From: Eutreptiella sp. 'Long Island Sound 2002'
Lineage: Eukaryota > Euglenozoa > Euglenophyceae > Eutreptiales > Eutreptiaceae
Reading direction: 5' to 3'
NCBI GenBank assembly: GCA_964036045.1
Contig: OZ038380.1
Coordinates: 64,588,591-64,652,590 of the forward strand
DNA: 64,000 nucleotides
Shown here: piece after piece, positions 1 through 12,236 of the stretch
Position numbering within the stretch: position 1 is the stretch's first letter
Layout of the letters: every line of letters starts with the position of its first letter
Translations under genes and position numbers: made by a program
Notes under the pieces: generated by a model
Seen by the model: the letters and a program-made list of their open reading frames with translations, nothing else
Databases searched by the model: none
What the model was told of the DNA's origin: nothing

Positions 1-1623
1 CAACGTGGCAAATGCAGCCCCTTCAGCTTCTTGAAGGCATTACTAGTGATGTCCTTATTCCTGCTCTTACCATCGAGGTTCTTCATACCGCTCACCCCGT
101 AGTTGCCGCAGTAGTATGCCAGGGAGAACACCTCCCTCAAGTGCTTGAATGCTGCCTCCTACGAAGAAAGAAGTGCAATACATTTACACCACGGGTCACT
201 CTGGTCTCGCGCACTGCGACTGTGTGACGCAGCAACACATACAGTGTGCCCTGGTTCTTCCAACTGCTCAGGGGAAGCAAACACGGAGTTGGCAGCAGCC
301 TGAACAACAGCAGTTTTGAACGGATCGAAATCTTGTGGTTCCCTTTCGCGCTTGTGGTCCTCAACGTACAGAAGCATGTTGTCTAGCGCCTCGGAAAGCT
401 GAATCCACGTTACAGACTGGCTGCCAGCTTGCTGTAATCCTGCAACCTTGGCTCGGATCCTCGTACTTGAGAATGACAACATGGCAATATTCCTGCCAGT
501 CCTCCAGTTTTTTGCCTTCTGCTAGCCGCATGTTCTGAATCGCCCTGCATGTCTCTGTCCCGTCTCGCCCATTCAGAACGTAGAGTGAGCCATCTGCAAC
601 GCAAATCATGTACCACAGCACAGCAGAGAGAAGAAATGTTGTGGACCTTACTTAGGCGCCTCAAGTTGCAGGGTCAAAATCTGCCCAAAAGTGCCTCTCT
701 GCGGCACTCCGAAAAAATAGTTTTTATGGCGGACCCGAAAACACAGCAACAAAAAATCAAGCAAAAATCAATCTATACGTTTTGTCCTGAGAATGACAAG
801 GTTATGCGCGAGGCCTCGCGCAATGAACAGCATCGAAACAACATTTAAGGTACATACGAAATGACCAGGCTGCTTCAGTTCAGCGGCTGGAACCAGGGTA
901 GTCATCTGCACAGCATCCACGATGGCAATCTTGAGATCATTGTACGTGTCAGGTAGGCTTCGCTGCCGCTGATCCTCCACACATCGAATGAGGTTATCTG
1001 CTGCCTCATACAGCGGTATAGGCTCAACGTCTTGTGTGTCCCCTTGTGCTTGTCCCGCCAGCTTTGCAAGGAAGGCTCACGGTGTATTAGGCTTCAAAAT
1101 ATCAGCGGTGCATGTAGTATGCCACTTCTGCAGATCCAGACACGCTGTTCGTCGCTTCTCCAGAAACTTCCCAACCGCTCCAACGCTGTGCTGTGCAGAT
1201 ACACACCAATAATCGCCATCTGCAAATATGAGACACGACCATGCGCGAGGGCTCATGCAACGAGAAGAACAAACAGTCGGTCTGTAACATACTGTTATCT
1301 TCCCAGAGAACGACGTGTAAGGGGCCTGTTGGCGGTGCTGCTTCAAGTGACTCAATACGCTTTTGCAGTAACTTCGCATCTTTCCGTCTCATCTGTCCCT
1401 TTGTCTTCTCCTGGTCGATTCTCACGTTGTCCAGCTCAATCTCCAGCTGCTTCCCATCCGGCGTCAGCCAGTCCTCGATGTCCGTACCCATTGTCAGGCC
1501 AGGATCTTGGGTTTCCTTCTTCTTCCGCCCCTTCTTTGGTGTTCAAGCCTCCGATTCCGATTTTTCAGGGTTATAGTCGATATCCTCCCAATCCACACCT
1601 GTTTTTTCGGCGGGGCTTGCCAT
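1..1623 (-). pseudogene. Gene B, copy 1 (5' part; 3' part outside window)
   Basis: This is the same exon set as the fuller copy at 46440-50013. The start ATG is at 1623. Exon 1 encodes a lysine/glutamate-rich region; its donor is GTATGT in this copy. The in-frame TGA after the residues KPNTP is present here as in copy 2. In the exon around 540-600 the two differences seen between copies (Ala and Gly codons in VADGSL) are synonymous, which supports that reading frame. No family recognised. Confidence 0.6.
805..822. repeat. GCGCGAGGCCTCGCGC palindrome, perfect copy
   Basis: 18 bp perfect palindrome inside an intron of gene B. It is one member of a family dispersed through 0-14 kb and 43-57 kb. 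Confidence 0.85.
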
Positions 1624-1784
1624 TCTGCTATAAGAGGAAAGCCTGTTTTGCAAAAAACCAAAACAAATAAGAGGGTTAGAATTGTCGAGAATAATCCATG
1701 TGTAACGCCTTTTTAGCGGAAAAGGGTATGGTATGGTTCGGAATGCAAAACTGAGAGGTCATGCAACTGTTTTTTACTAACAAC

Positions 1785-1806
1785 CTTGCGCGAGGCCTCG
1801 CGCAAG
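1785..1806. repeat. Palindrome family, 22 bp perfect copy
   Basis: Longest perfect copy, core TTGCGCGAGGCCTCGCGCAA flanked by C and G. It lies between gene A and gene B. A degenerate copy follows at 1842-1859. Confidence 0.85.
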
Positions 1807-1883
1807 AGAGGCAGTGTAATAACCTCTTGTTTGGCGCTGTTTGCGCGAGGCCTCATGCATCACTGCATGGTCACCAATCTTCT

Positions 1884-2352
1884 TCAAGCATTTCGGATGG
1901 TGTCAGCCTCTCTCTGCTCCTCCAAGACACTGCGTTGGGGGATCAGCTCGAACAATTTCTCGTAAAACCAGCCTTAAGCGGCCCCTGCTGAGTCAGCACT
2001 AACAACACAGACACAAGGACTTGTTTCTAGTGGTTAGAACCCTTTGCAATTAGAAGAGTTTGCTTGGCCAAGGTGCCTGGATTGCACATGTAGGCTCCGC
2101 ACACCACCTAACCCGAGGCACATATACACGCTCTGCGTTCAAGTGAGCAGTTAACCGCTGAGGCACAGAATCGACAAGGGAATTGGGGATTTTGCAGACA
2201 TTCACGCCTAGACCTTCTTTCCAGATGGTGGTTAGATGGTACAGATCGTCAACGTCTTCAATTTTCACTGCACCCCTGTTCTGGCCTTTCTTCGTCACAG
2301 GGCTGGAGAGCAGACATTCACAAAACTCCTCAGGAAAAGCCTGTCCAGGCAT
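1884..2352 (-). CDS. Gene A, copy 1: small protein of unknown function
   Basis: Exon 1 starts at ATG 2352 (MPGQAFPEEF) and stays open to a TAA at 2050. It contains a cysteine-bearing stretch (VRWCAEPTCAIQ). A second coding-like exon, 1884-1970, contains WFYEKLFELIPQ and ends at TGA; the splice between them is not certain. The gene is divergent to the plus-strand gene, separated by the 220 bp promoter-like segment. The two copies differ by about nine amino-acid changes in 100 residues, so constraint looks weak. No family recognised. Confidence 0.4.
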
Positions 2353-2364
2353 GCGCTGAGTGCC

Positions 2365-2629
2365 TGTAATAGGACAGAGAGTGAAGACCGCTAGTGCGAT
2401 CGCGTGTGTCGCGCATGCGTAGCATAGGCCAGATCAGAATAAAGTAGGCATATCAGAAAGCATAATTGAGGTATGTGTTTTACATTCAAAATGTTTGTAC
2501 AGATTGATGGGATGATATTGAGTTTTGGTTATTCTTCTTGAGTGCTTTGCAGACGTTAGAAGGAGATAGATCAAAATGAAGGATCTTAACAAGGATGATC
2601 AGAATCAAACCAAGGACAAGTCGATTACA
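2365..2629 (+). promoter_or_regulatory. Promoter-like segment with 5'-UTR intron and first codons, unit 1
   Basis: A ~265 bp block that recurs five times in the window. It starts at TGTAATAGGACA, contains a GC-rich dyad (GCGATCGC, then CGCGCATGCG), an 82 nt intron (2471-2552, GTATGT...TTTGCAG) and the first codons of an ORF (ATG 2576). Shared splice signals and start codon suggest a mobile or duplicated promoter plus first coding exon. Confidence 0.6.
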
Positions 2630-5126
2630 ATCCCGTCAATCGAAAAAAGAGGTCTTGCTTATGCTGTGCGTGCTTGCTGCGACGTTGGACGAGTACGGCG
2701 CCAATGATCCACATTGGCGCCAAGGGCAATTGCACAGCGCCTACAGCGGTGTGAGCGGCTGCGCTGTACAAGCCGCCATGAGAGGAACCAGGACGGCGCT
2801 GATGGGAGCGCTGCCAGAAGGAGTGAGGTGCTGACAGCGCCTTCATCAACGACTGCGCCGTGCAGACCGCCACGAGCAGAGGTAGGGCGCTGATAGGAGC
2901 GCCGCCAGAAGGAGTTGACGGCTCCTTCATCAATAACGGCACTTTGTTGGGCGCAAGGAGGGCGAAACTGCGCGTTGGTCACCTCCGTCAGCAGGAATGG
3001 GGCGCCTACAGTGCGTTGGTCAGTGCCGTCAGCAGGAATGGGGCGCCTACAGCCCCTTGGTTAGCGCCAGGTCTGGTGAGACAGCCCCTTGACAGCCCCT
3101 TCACAGCGCCGTCGTAAGGAGTGGGGCGCCCACGTTGCTTTGGACCGCGGTCGCGCCCGTGGCACTTTCTGAGAAGGCGCCTGTGGACTTGGACAAGGGA
3201 CAACAGAGAGTGACAGTAGGTAAATTTTGGTGTTGGCTGCTTTCTGGCCTTTTTATTTGCGTCGTGTTGCATTTTGTGTCGTTTGCTTCGTTCGCTTGGG
3301 CGAACGTTATCATTGTATTAATAATTTATGACACTGCTTTGCGTTTGGTGTGCCACTGCTGCTTTGCAGGTGCAGAGCATCACAAGCGTGTCACAGGAGC
3401 GGCGGCGCGAGAGCAGTGGGATGCGGATATGGTGAGCAACAACGCACACATTTCAGGTGTGGCGACTGTTGCATGCCAGCTTTGTGTTCGCTCGTTTTCG
3501 TTTTGTCTTCGCCGTGTTTCGTTTCTTCGTCAAGGGTCTTTTCTTTGATACTGCTCTGTGATTCTGTGTGTGTGTGTTTGTGCAGAGGTGAAACAAGAGC
3601 AACACATGGCACCACGAAAGGTGAGCACACGCGGACACGTCCTGTTTACAGGCGTGTTGTGTGTTGCATGCCTGCTGTGTGTTCGCTTCGTTTGTTTGTG
3701 TTTGTGTCGCGTTCGCTTTTGTGCTCCTGCCTTTGCAGGTTGAACAGCCAAGAATCCAGGATTCAAATGAGTTGAATGTACATTTTGGGTATGTGCTGCG
3801 TGTACAGTGAGTGAGTTTTTCAGTGTGCGGTGTTTTGGTTTGCGTATATGTATATGCAGGCTTGTCTCCTTTTTCCTCTTGTGTTTATTCATGACAGTTT
3901 TTTTCATTTTGTGGTTTTGGGGTCTTTTGTCTTCTTTTGTTTTACCTTTGCGCTTCTTCTTTTCTTCTTTGTATTTGCTGGAGTGGTTGGCAACTTCCGC
4001 CCCTTTGCGCATGGCCACGACCCTTTTTGTCTTTTTCGTATTTGAAGCGTGCTTCCACTTGAGTGTGAGTTTGTCATATTGTGTCAGGGCTTCATTTTAT
4101 ACTTACCTGTATGGGTGTATTTCGGTTTCTGTTTGCAGCTTTTGGCAGCAACCGCACGTTGCGTGCGATGAGAAGAGTTTCGGTAAACCCACCACTGTCT
4201 AAGGAGCGTGACGCTCCAAACCCCCAAACCCTAGGGTGTGCGCGTGATGTGCTGAGTGGTGCGTGAGGTGCCCCGCCCGCGCTGCGTGATGCGGCGATTG
4301 TTTTTTTGGTGCGTGATGCCTCTTGTTCTATGATTCATTCCCTGGACACCCCTCCCTGGTATTGGTGTTTTGCCTGGGTGAGCATTCTTTTCGGTGGTGT
4401 GGCGTGTGTTTCGCCCCGCCCCCTGGCCATGGTGTGGGTTGCACAGGGCCTGATCTTAAGGTAAGGTTTGCTTTGGGTTGTCAGGCAGGAGACGAGTACC
4501 CGCGCCTGACACACATCTTGCATAGCCCTGCGTGAGTTGTGAGTTTGCTTTGTTGTTTGTGTTTCGGTATACTTTTACTTCTTACTTTAATTCTTTTACA
4601 TTTCAAATTGTTTTGTCTGTGTTGGTCTTTCGCTTTTTCTTGAGAGTATGTGTGTGCATTGGTGTGTGCGCCAGGTGTGGCAAACCGTTGGCGTAGGTTT
4701 GCTCCCTCCAGCTTGGTTAGTTTTTATAATAGATTTTACAAATACAGTTATGCGTTTGACAACAGGTTACAATGATGAAAATATTTCAGGCTGCATTTCA
4801 GTAGGCTTTCGTTTGCGTTTTCATACATCGTGCGCATTGGCATAGTTGTTGTTTGCGTGTGTGTATTTCCTAACCTCTGTGCGCTCATGCAGGTCAGGTC
4901 AACAGAAGTGGGAAGCAACAGTGGATGGTGGATATGTGCTGACGATCCGACACGTCATCGTTTTTTTTATATGACATGCGTGTTCTGTTGTTTCCGTTTT
5001 GCTTTTGCCGTGCCAGCAAGTGGAGAACTTCAAAGGAAATCAGAGGGTCCCAAATTCGGGGCGGGACCAGAGGAACGTCAAAGAATATCAGAGTTGCTGA
5101 ATCCGGGGTGGGACCAAGGAACTTGA
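2576..5126 (+). CDS. Plus-strand micro-exon gene, copy 1
   Basis: Coding starts at ATG 2576 (MKDLNKDDQNQTKDK). Exons that join in frame, with GT-AG borders, encode LSEKAPVDLDKG..RVTV, then AEHHKRVTGAAAREQWDADM, then VKQEQHMAPRK, then VEQPRIQDSNELNVHF, then HFWQQPHVACDEKSF, then GDEYPRLTHILHSPA. A further 18 nt exon and an STEVGSNSG exon may follow, with a last frame ending PGWDQGT and TGA at 5124. The internal GC-rich stretch 2700-3130 is probably intron and holds a 41 bp tandem repeat at 2988-3070. The product is small, charged and unrecognised. All terminators in this gene are TGA. Confidence 0.5.
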
Positions 5127-5666
5127 ACAACGTACGAGTTAATGGGATTTGTACATTTCATCAAGTTTCAGCACTGTTTTTACAGACGCACAAACAAAAT
5201 GAGACAAGTCTCCACTTGCTGCGTGTACTGCAGGGCAGGCAGGGATTTTGTACATTAGCTAACCTTTTCAGGCAGGCAGAACATTGTTACAGATTTTCTG
5301 ACAGCCCCCCCTTTTCTTTTCCATAGGGCTTTTGAGGCTGCATTGCCTGCTTAGCCCGTGCTGCAGGCAGTTTCTGTTTGTAGGCGGGTTAGTATTGTAG
5401 GTTGCAGTGTAGTCCAGGCCCACAGTTCCAACCCCACCTCCAGTCTAACTAGTATGTAGGGCTGCAGTGTACTTCAGTCCTGCGGCACGCCGCAGTAAAA
5501 TTCTTTGGGGTGTGTGTTTGACTTTTTTGTTTGACACCCTGCACTGGGCTGTCTACAGCAGCTCAGCACCCCCCCCCCCCCACCACTAGTGTCAAGATCT
5601 GAGTGTCTATTTTCCTTATTCAGCCATTTGCTGAGGTAAACCCCAGCAAATAGCTTGGGAAGGGAG

Positions 5667-5930
5667 TGTAATAGGACACAGAGTAAAGATCGCTGATGTG
5701 ATTGCGTGTGTCGCGCATGCGTAGCATAGGCCAGATCAGAATAAAGTAGGCATATCAGAAAGCATAATATAGGTATGTATTTTACATTCAAAATGTTTGT
5801 ACAGATTAACAGGATGATATTAAGTTTTGGTTATTGTTCTTGAGTGCTTCGCAGACGTTAGAAGGAGATAATCCAAAATGAAGCATTTCGACAAGGATGA
5901 TCAGAATCAAACCAAGGACAAGACCATTAC
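5667..5930 (+). promoter_or_regulatory. Promoter-like segment, unit 2
   Basis: Same block as 2365-2629, with the intron at 5773-5854 and ATG at 5878. Downstream of the shared N-terminal codons the sequence switches to the antisense of gene D, so the block here appears to have been captured next to a truncated gene. Confidence 0.6.
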
Positions 5931-6216
5931 ATGCCATGCAGCGTGGCACAATAACGCAGTTGCAACAGTGCGTTCGTACTTTAAAAGTGTGTCCCCCATG
6001 TTCAAACGGTCCAAAAGACACATAACGATCTGCAATCCCTCGGAAGCAAAAACACCCGTGTTGGCTGCCTCCCCGGCCCAATTGCACTGCCCCACAAGGT
6101 GTCCTAGGTATAGTAACATAGGACAGTATTGTGTTAACAGAACCTGCATGGATTTACACACAGCGTACCGGAGGCGACTTTGCCGATTTGCTGGACGTGC
6201 CACCCCAAGGGAATGA
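5878..6216 (+). other. Captured first exon fused to antisense of gene D
   Basis: The ORF begins with the shared N-terminus MKHFDKDDQNQTKDK and then runs antisense through the C-terminal part of gene D. The shared part comes from the promoter-like block. The rest is probably a chance open frame, although both copies (5878 and 54239) keep it open for 112 codons. Confidence 0.3.
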
Positions 6217-7577
6217 CATTTCCTGTTAGGGCGCCGTATGTGGGGGCCCATACGCAACAGCAGTGCACCAACTGTTATGTCCATTGAGATCAGCTTGGGA
6301 AAACAGAGGACTGTGTCACCACTGCGCAACAAACCATTACGGAAAAAAGTCACAATCGGCCAAAATGAGCGAAATTTTTGTGTAACGCAAAATTTGTACG
6401 CGTGCCAGAAACCATATAATATAGGGTGTCAACGCAAAAATAGCCGGACATTCCAACCTGTGGTTTTTTTAACATACATTATTTTACAAATGCGGTAATG
6501 GATGTTTTCATCACATAAAACAGGGACAACTGGTGGAGTGTGCTGTGCCAAGTCCCTAATGAGTTGTAGTAGGTCAATAAGCAATACGTTGCCGCTTGCT
6601 TTTTCTTTGCTCAGACAGAAGGGTCGCCAATGTGGTCTCTTGGCAGGCACAGGGCGAAAAATGTCAAGCGGTGCCCTAATGTTTCGCACAACAGGCCACG
6701 TGCTTGCAGATCCTAGCTCACACAGGATACGTGCAAACGTTCCCTCGGTGTTCCCCAGCATGCGTGCAACAACAGGAACACGCCTTTCAAGCTCTTCCAG
6801 GCTAGGATGACCATGCCAGTAGCGCGGTGCATCTCGCACTAGCAAAACAGCCAACGCTGTTGCGTTAAGGCTTTTGTCGTTCTTGTCAGGATTTTTGGTA
6901 AAATGTTTGTTGTACCAGTTGTCCAATTCTTAATACAGCCCACTGCTGGTGTATTTTGTTCCATGTATTCTGTAACCTGACTGCGGCCTTTTCCTTCACT
7001 GAAGGTGCGCTATATCGCGCCACACCTGACCTTCCTAAAATGCGAAGCTGCGCCCTACTTCCCTCTATCGCAACAACTGACTTTGGTTTTCCCTGGTACG
7101 GAACTGCGCGGTGGTGCATCAACAAATAAAGGTGCCGGGCCTCCTCTATCAAAACACCAACCCAGCTCTTGCCCTCTGCCGCATTTGCCTTTCCAACGCT
7201 GCAACGCGTCCGTTCATTTTTGCGCAGACGCAGAAAAAACACAAACAACAATCGCCCGCCCTTGTCCCCTTGTTTTAGCCCTTTCCACACTTCTTCTGAC
7301 GTGTGATACGGCGGTTCCTCTGAGCAGACATCGCGGAATACTACAGATACTGCAGCCACTGTTTTCTCAAGGTCCAACTCTTTTTGCAGGGGCATTGTTG
7401 CTGTGGAAAATAATTGCGTAACTGTATCTGCGTAAAAATCGCTGTTTGAAAAACTTTCTCGCTTTGAAACATCAACCTGTCACACAGTTGTCGCGCGACG
7501 AATTCTTCAATGATTCGCTTGTCGCATGCACTTTTTTCGATTTGAATCAACTGTCTGGTGGTCCAACATTTGACCAA
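5907..7577 (-). pseudogene. Gene D, copy 1, with a nonsense change
   Basis: Same gene as 54268-55938. A single base change turns the Ser codon TCA of copy 2 into TGA near 6430, directly after WNVRLFLR, so the long frame splits into 6429-6926 and 5907-6353. Both halves otherwise remain open and highly similar to copy 2. The upstream blocks (6886-7395 and 7341-7577) are intact. Confidence 0.6.
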
Positions 7578-7785
7578 ATAATCCTGATTGCGGTACCTAG
7601 TTGCGGCGCGCTACCATCACTGTTGGGCAGTGAAATCAGCGGTGACCACAGTATGAAAACTAGAGATGCGGGCGGGACCTGCATGGGCACGCATGCAGCA
7701 GCGCCGCATCAAAGGGAATGTACATGCTGTGTAGCTGCTGGATCTGTTCCTTTTTTTGTTTCTATGAGCGCTTATCACATTCACT

Positions 7786-8091
7786 GTGCGAGGCCTCGCG
7801 CAAAGATGACGAAAAAGTTAAGGTTTCTCATATGCCATTCCATGCGCGAGGCCTCGCGCTTGAAACTACAGTTTGTTTCGGAACATTCATACATTTCAAG
7901 ATTTTTTGGATGAACCAATATTGAAATTTACTTATTACTGGATCCATTTCTATCACACCATCCTTATAATGGTACTACGTTACGTGTATAAATACAACAG
8001 GTCCCTATTTTTCGACACCATGCCTAATGCATTGTGCTGTAGTACATTAGCCTGACGCAAATGAACGCCTTTGCGCGAGGCCTTGCGCAAA
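7786..8091. repeat. Three palindrome copies upstream of gene D
   Basis: Copies at 7786-7801, 7844-7859 and 8070-8091 (one or two mismatches) flank TATA-like sequence. The region may be the gene D promoter. Equivalent copies lie at 56144-56163, 56204-56219 and 56430-56451. Confidence 0.75.
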
Positions 8092-8659
8092 GAATGGTCA
8101 CAAAACAATACTTTTTGCTGTATTGCCCATGGGACATGTCATTCTCATAAATAGGTGGGTAGGTAGGTCGACTCAGGACTGGGGTTGCCTCGCTGGGGGG
8201 TCTTACCAAGGGGCTTTTGCTCACCCAACCACGGCCCTACTGCACGTGCCCCCACAAAGCGGCTCCACCACATCGGGGAAGGGCGCGGTCGCCGCGAGTA
8301 GCACTCTACAGCGGGTTCTGCCAGGAGAGGTAACCCATGTTCGACCGAAGTCTCACACTCCTCTCCTTGGGGCGGATGATACGTGGGGGAGGGTCCCATC
8401 GCACATCCTCTTCAACCTCCGGATTCTGGGGCCCAGGGGCGGGGAGCCAGGCCATAGGCCCTGTCCTGCAGGCACCCCCACCTGGGTTGGTTTCAGTAGG
8501 CGTGAGGCGACTTGAAGAAGCACGTGCTACGGGACTCGCATGCCGTGGCGCACACTCACGCATTCTGACTCGGTCGAGCTTGCGCTCTCCCGGGGGGCCG
8601 CGGGTTCGAAGTAGGTTGTTGCGGTCGGTCGGTCGGTTGTTTAGTGGTTCGGCGTAGTT

Positions 8660-9390
8660 TGTTAATGGCGGTCGATTGCGTGATGGTAGAGTCACGGCTT
8701 TCTGTTTTGTTCTTGGGTATGGTCATCGGCGGGCGTGGCGCACCATTGTGTCGCTAAACCGTTGGACGCCGTTCCCGTTGCGACCCGTGCATGCCTAGCT
8801 GGTTAGGTGTTGGCCGGCTTGCGTGTGGTCTGTTTACGGTCAAGTCGCGGCTGCAGCTGCCGTGTGGTTGGTGCGTGGTTGTCTTGGCCGCCTCATGGTC
8901 AGCTTGGTCTGCGTGGGCTCTGTCGCGCTGCTGCCGGTGGTTGCATCGCCCAACTTCCGTGTCGGTGCTGGTTAGTTGTGTTTCTGTTTGTCCAAGCGTG
9001 GTGTAGTGTAGGTTGTTAACGTTGGTTGGTCGGGTTCGTAATGGCAGAGTTGTGGTGTTTTGTTGTGTTTGTTGGTATGGTGGTCGGCGGGCGTGGCGCA
9101 TCATGGTTCCGCGAACCCGTCTGACGCCTCCCCCGTTTTCACCCATGCATGCCCGGCCAGTTTGGTGTTGGCCGGCTTGCGTGTGGTCTGTGTATGGTCA
9201 CGTCGTGTCTGCTGCAGTGGTTTTGTTGGTGTGCGGTCGTATTAGCCTCCTCTCGGTCGGCTCGTTCGGTGCTGGTTCCTTGGCGCTGCAGCAGGCCTTT
9301 GCGCAGTCGGATCGTGTTCGCGTAGGTGCCCTGCTTGTTCCAGTGTTGGCTGGTGCCAGTTGCGTGGGACCGGCATGGTACGTTTTGATT
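8660..9390. repeat. Two-unit degenerate tandem repeat (~360 bp)
   Basis: The block with GGGCGTGGCGCA, then GTGTTGGCCGGCTTGCG and a C/T-rich end, occurs twice in succession and is conserved in copy 2 at 57020-57750. It is probably untranslated or regulatory sequence of the GC-rich element. Confidence 0.6.
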
Positions 9391-10752
9391 GTGCGCCGTC
9401 CCCCCACTGTGGGGAAGAAAAGTAAGGATAGGTGGTTTGACCGCTGCAAAAATTTGTAAATTCGGTGCCCCTTTTCCTGCCCGGCCCTGGCAGCGCAACA
9501 TGCACAACTCATCATCCGGTACTTCGCGGTGCCCTTTGGCTGTCCTTGCGGCTTCGCCTGTGCCATTCATATGTACACCCCCGTCGGCGGCAAGGCCCCG
9601 TCGGTCCCCCTTGGTGCGTCTCCGTGCTCCCAAAGGGAGCCCCAGGCTGCTGTTCCGGCTCGGTGGTGTGGTGCTTGTGTCCGTGTCTGCCTGCCTGCCG
9701 TGCGCCGTATGGTGCGGTGTTTCGCTGGTTATGTGGCTGGCATGCCTGTGTCGCAGTGCTGAGTTTGGCGGTTAGGATGGTCAGTGCGGCTCGGCTCGTT
9801 CTTTGGTGCCGGGACGCTCTGTCTGGCGTGGCGTGCTGGGTTCGGCTTAACACATTCCTGCCCGCTGGCAGGGGCCAGCGGGTTCGCGGGTCCTGTGTGG
9901 CGAGCCTGTGGTCCCTTGCGTGCTCCGGATGGGGTTTCCGAGGAAAGGAATACTCGGCAGTGTTGAAGCCCCCCTCTCGCTTCTTGACGCTTTTAGCTTT
10001 CTGCGGTGAGTGTGTTCCTCGTACCATTCTCGCAGGTTGCACGTGCCGAATCCCCCCCAGCGTCCCAGGCGTTCAACTTTCCCGGAGAAGGTGCGCGCCG
10101 GTCCCCGCGGTGCACGTATCCCTTAATTCTCGCCTTGGAAGGTAACATTCTGGACGATTGTTCGATAGCATTCCCGTGGTCATCAGCCCGTCCGTGGGTC
10201 CCGCGTGTTTTGCTGGCCCCTTAGCCCGGCCGCTTGCGGGTCCGGTCGCCGGAGAGGAGGGTCAGGTGGAAGGGCAGTTCCGAGTTTGGCGCCGCCTCTT
10301 TCTCTGTTGCAAGCGGGTTGCGGGGGTGCAGGAAGCGTGGCCCCCGCCCGGGGGATGTGAAAGGGAGTCGTTGGGTTTTTCTTTAGGTTCGGCACCACGG
10401 GCTGCTAAGGCTAGCCTCTACTCTTCGCTGTCCCTTGCACGTGCCGGGCAGGTTGACCTCCTTCCTGCCGGTGTGCCCGACCGACAGGCGTTGTTGGAGT
10501 GTGTTGCGCGGCCGCGGTTTGTTGGGTTGTACGAGGGGGTCCTCTTGGGCAAGGTTGGCTCGCCCGGGGTCGTCGCGGTTGACGGCCGATTCCGCAGCCG
10601 TTGGTGTGACGTCCCTCGGCGGGTCCCCTGGCGGGAAGAGGTGATCCCGCGGCCGCCGTGTCGTCTCCTCCCTTGCGTATGGCGTGTGCGGGATTCGCGT
10701 TGCGCGTGCGTGGCGGTGCGTCGTCGCTGCAGGCCCGTTGGCCGGCTGCGGC

Positions 10753-11915
10753 TCAGGGCCCTGGGGGGTTTCCCACGCGTCGCACAAGGGCGCTGCGGAG
10801 GGCACTGAAGATTTCGTGCACAAGGGCCGCGTGTGCTGCCTGAGCCTCCGTCTCAGTGTCGATGGTGGGCTGCAGTTGCTCGCCGGGCGCGAGCGCCCAG
10901 ATCTTGTGGATCGCGAAGACTGGGCACAGGTTCGGCGCAGTGGGGGTCTCTGCCGTCCGTTCGCGCACGGGGATGGCTTCCAGCTGCTGCCAGCTGTCGA
11001 CGTAGAACCTCCATGTCGCTGACCACACCCTCGTTTGTGGCAACGGCGCCGCGCTCACCGCCAGAGGCAGTAGAAGGCATGGCCTGGGTGCCAGGTGCCG
11101 GCCGTGCCCGACACGATAGCCGTCAGGGGATCCGGGGGCTGGTCGTTGAGCAGGGGGGTGGGGCTGTTTGGCAGGGCCGTGGTGAACAGGAGCATGGAGT
11201 TGACAGCCTCCAAGCTCCAGTGGCTGTTCCGCGGGTGCGGCATGATCGGCACGTGGTAGTAGTGGCCATTTCCCGACACGACCATGGTGATGGTGCCGAG
11301 GTCACGTTCGCGCGGCGGGGGGGCTGCGCGCGCCGTCTCCGGGTACTGCGCCGCAAGGCTCGTGAGGTTGCGCCACCTGTCGCGGGCAGTCCCGCTTTCC
11401 CATGTCGCCAGGCCTTCCTGCGGTGGGATGCGGAGGGTTTCGGGCCTCGGCGCCGGGGCGTCCTGCTCCCGGCCCCCGGTGCTAGGCGAGGGCCTGGGGT
11501 TCATCAGCGGTGCTATGAGCGTGTGTACCCAGCCCAGGTGTGGGACCCACACGCCCCCCTGGGCTGGTTGGTGGGTGTTGAACCACCAGATCCACGCTTC
11601 AACAAGGTCGTCTGAGACCTGTGCCCCGGGGGTAACGAGCGCCTGGAGCTGCCGCACAAGGATTTTGGTTGTTGCGGCGTGTGACAGGGGGACCACGGCG
11701 AAGAGCCTGTTCGGATTGACGTCACGGAGGTGTTCCCAGAGGGCTGCCACCAGCTCGCTCGAGGGTGTGGTAGCGTGGATGCCGTAGAGCGCTCTCAGTT
11801 CCGCATCGTCGAAGGGGCCAGTGCCCCTTTGCTGCGGTGGCCGGGGGGCTCGGGGGGGCATGGTCACCCGGTCCTGGTCGAGCGTGGCGCTAGTCTGGGA
11901 GGGGTGCCGTGACAC
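10753..11915 (-). CDS. Ulp1-like (C48) cysteine protease, copy 1
   Basis: ATG near 11915. The first exon runs to about 11065 and is joined, after a ~50 nt intron (GTGAGC donor; removal gives LWRFYVDSWQQL), to the second exon ending at TGA 10753. The core order fits Ulp1/SENP proteases: His in the motif NSHWSLEAV, Asp in FYVDSW, a nearby Gln, and the catalytic Cys in NLCPVFAIHKIW, about 70 residues before the end. Total length is about 370 residues, with a Pro-rich N-terminus. The family removes SUMO or similar tags, and such domains are common passengers in eukaryotic transposons. It belongs to the GC-rich segment whose other edge is (TAGG)n at 8152. Copy 2 retains only the C-terminal part. 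Confidence 0.65.
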
Positions 11916-11930
11916 CTAGGATTTTATGAG

Positions 11931-12236
11931 GTAACGGAATCCCGTAACAGAACCGTCCAAAAACTGCCGTGATCGTGATTTACGGCCCGCCGCAACCCAA
12001 TTTTGCCCAGGTTTTGGTGATTTGTGCCAAATCTGTGCGCATCTGCCCCGATTTAGATAGCACAATCGGTAAAATACGACGTTATCCAGTTGCTGTATTG
12101 AAATCAAGTCGATTGCATTACCGGATGTCCAGATAAACCCAAAGTACGACCATGTTTGCCCATTTTTGCCACTTTCGGGCCATAAACGGTCATTTTGATG
12201 ATGTCCTTGTGGTGTCACGAGATTTCAAATGCGTTT
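11931..12236. other. No gene seen
   Basis: Mixed-composition sequence upstream of the protease start. I see no coding exon, repeat or RNA gene in it. Confidence 0.4.

Larger units (their letters stand above)
1..11154. repeat. 11 kb direct repeat, copy 1 (left end cut by window)
   Basis: The sequence from base 1 matches 48391 onward almost base for base, with scattered substitutions and a few short indels. The match breaks at about 11154, inside the Ulp1-like ORF, where copy 2 stops. Gene order within the unit is gene B (minus), gene A (minus), a micro-exon gene (plus), gene D (minus), then a GC-rich protease segment (minus). Because copy 2 continues leftward into the 3' exons of gene B, copy 1 probably also extends beyond the window. 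It is probably a mobile element or segmental duplication; no terminal inverted repeats or LTRs are visible. Confidence 0.93.
8152..11930 (-). mobile_element. GC-rich insertion with (TAGG)n edge and protease gene, copy 1
   Basis: The segment begins at a TAGG run and stays GC-rich up to the protease start. The third partial repeat copy lacks the segment and passes straight through the target at 13510. On the minus strand the simple repeat would be a 3' (CCTA)n tail, as expected of a retroposed element. Apart from the protease I find no convincing reverse transcriptase. Long ORFs at 8754-10145 on both strands do not look like proteins. The left edge is well supported; the outer edge near 11930 is a guess. 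Confidence 0.5.
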
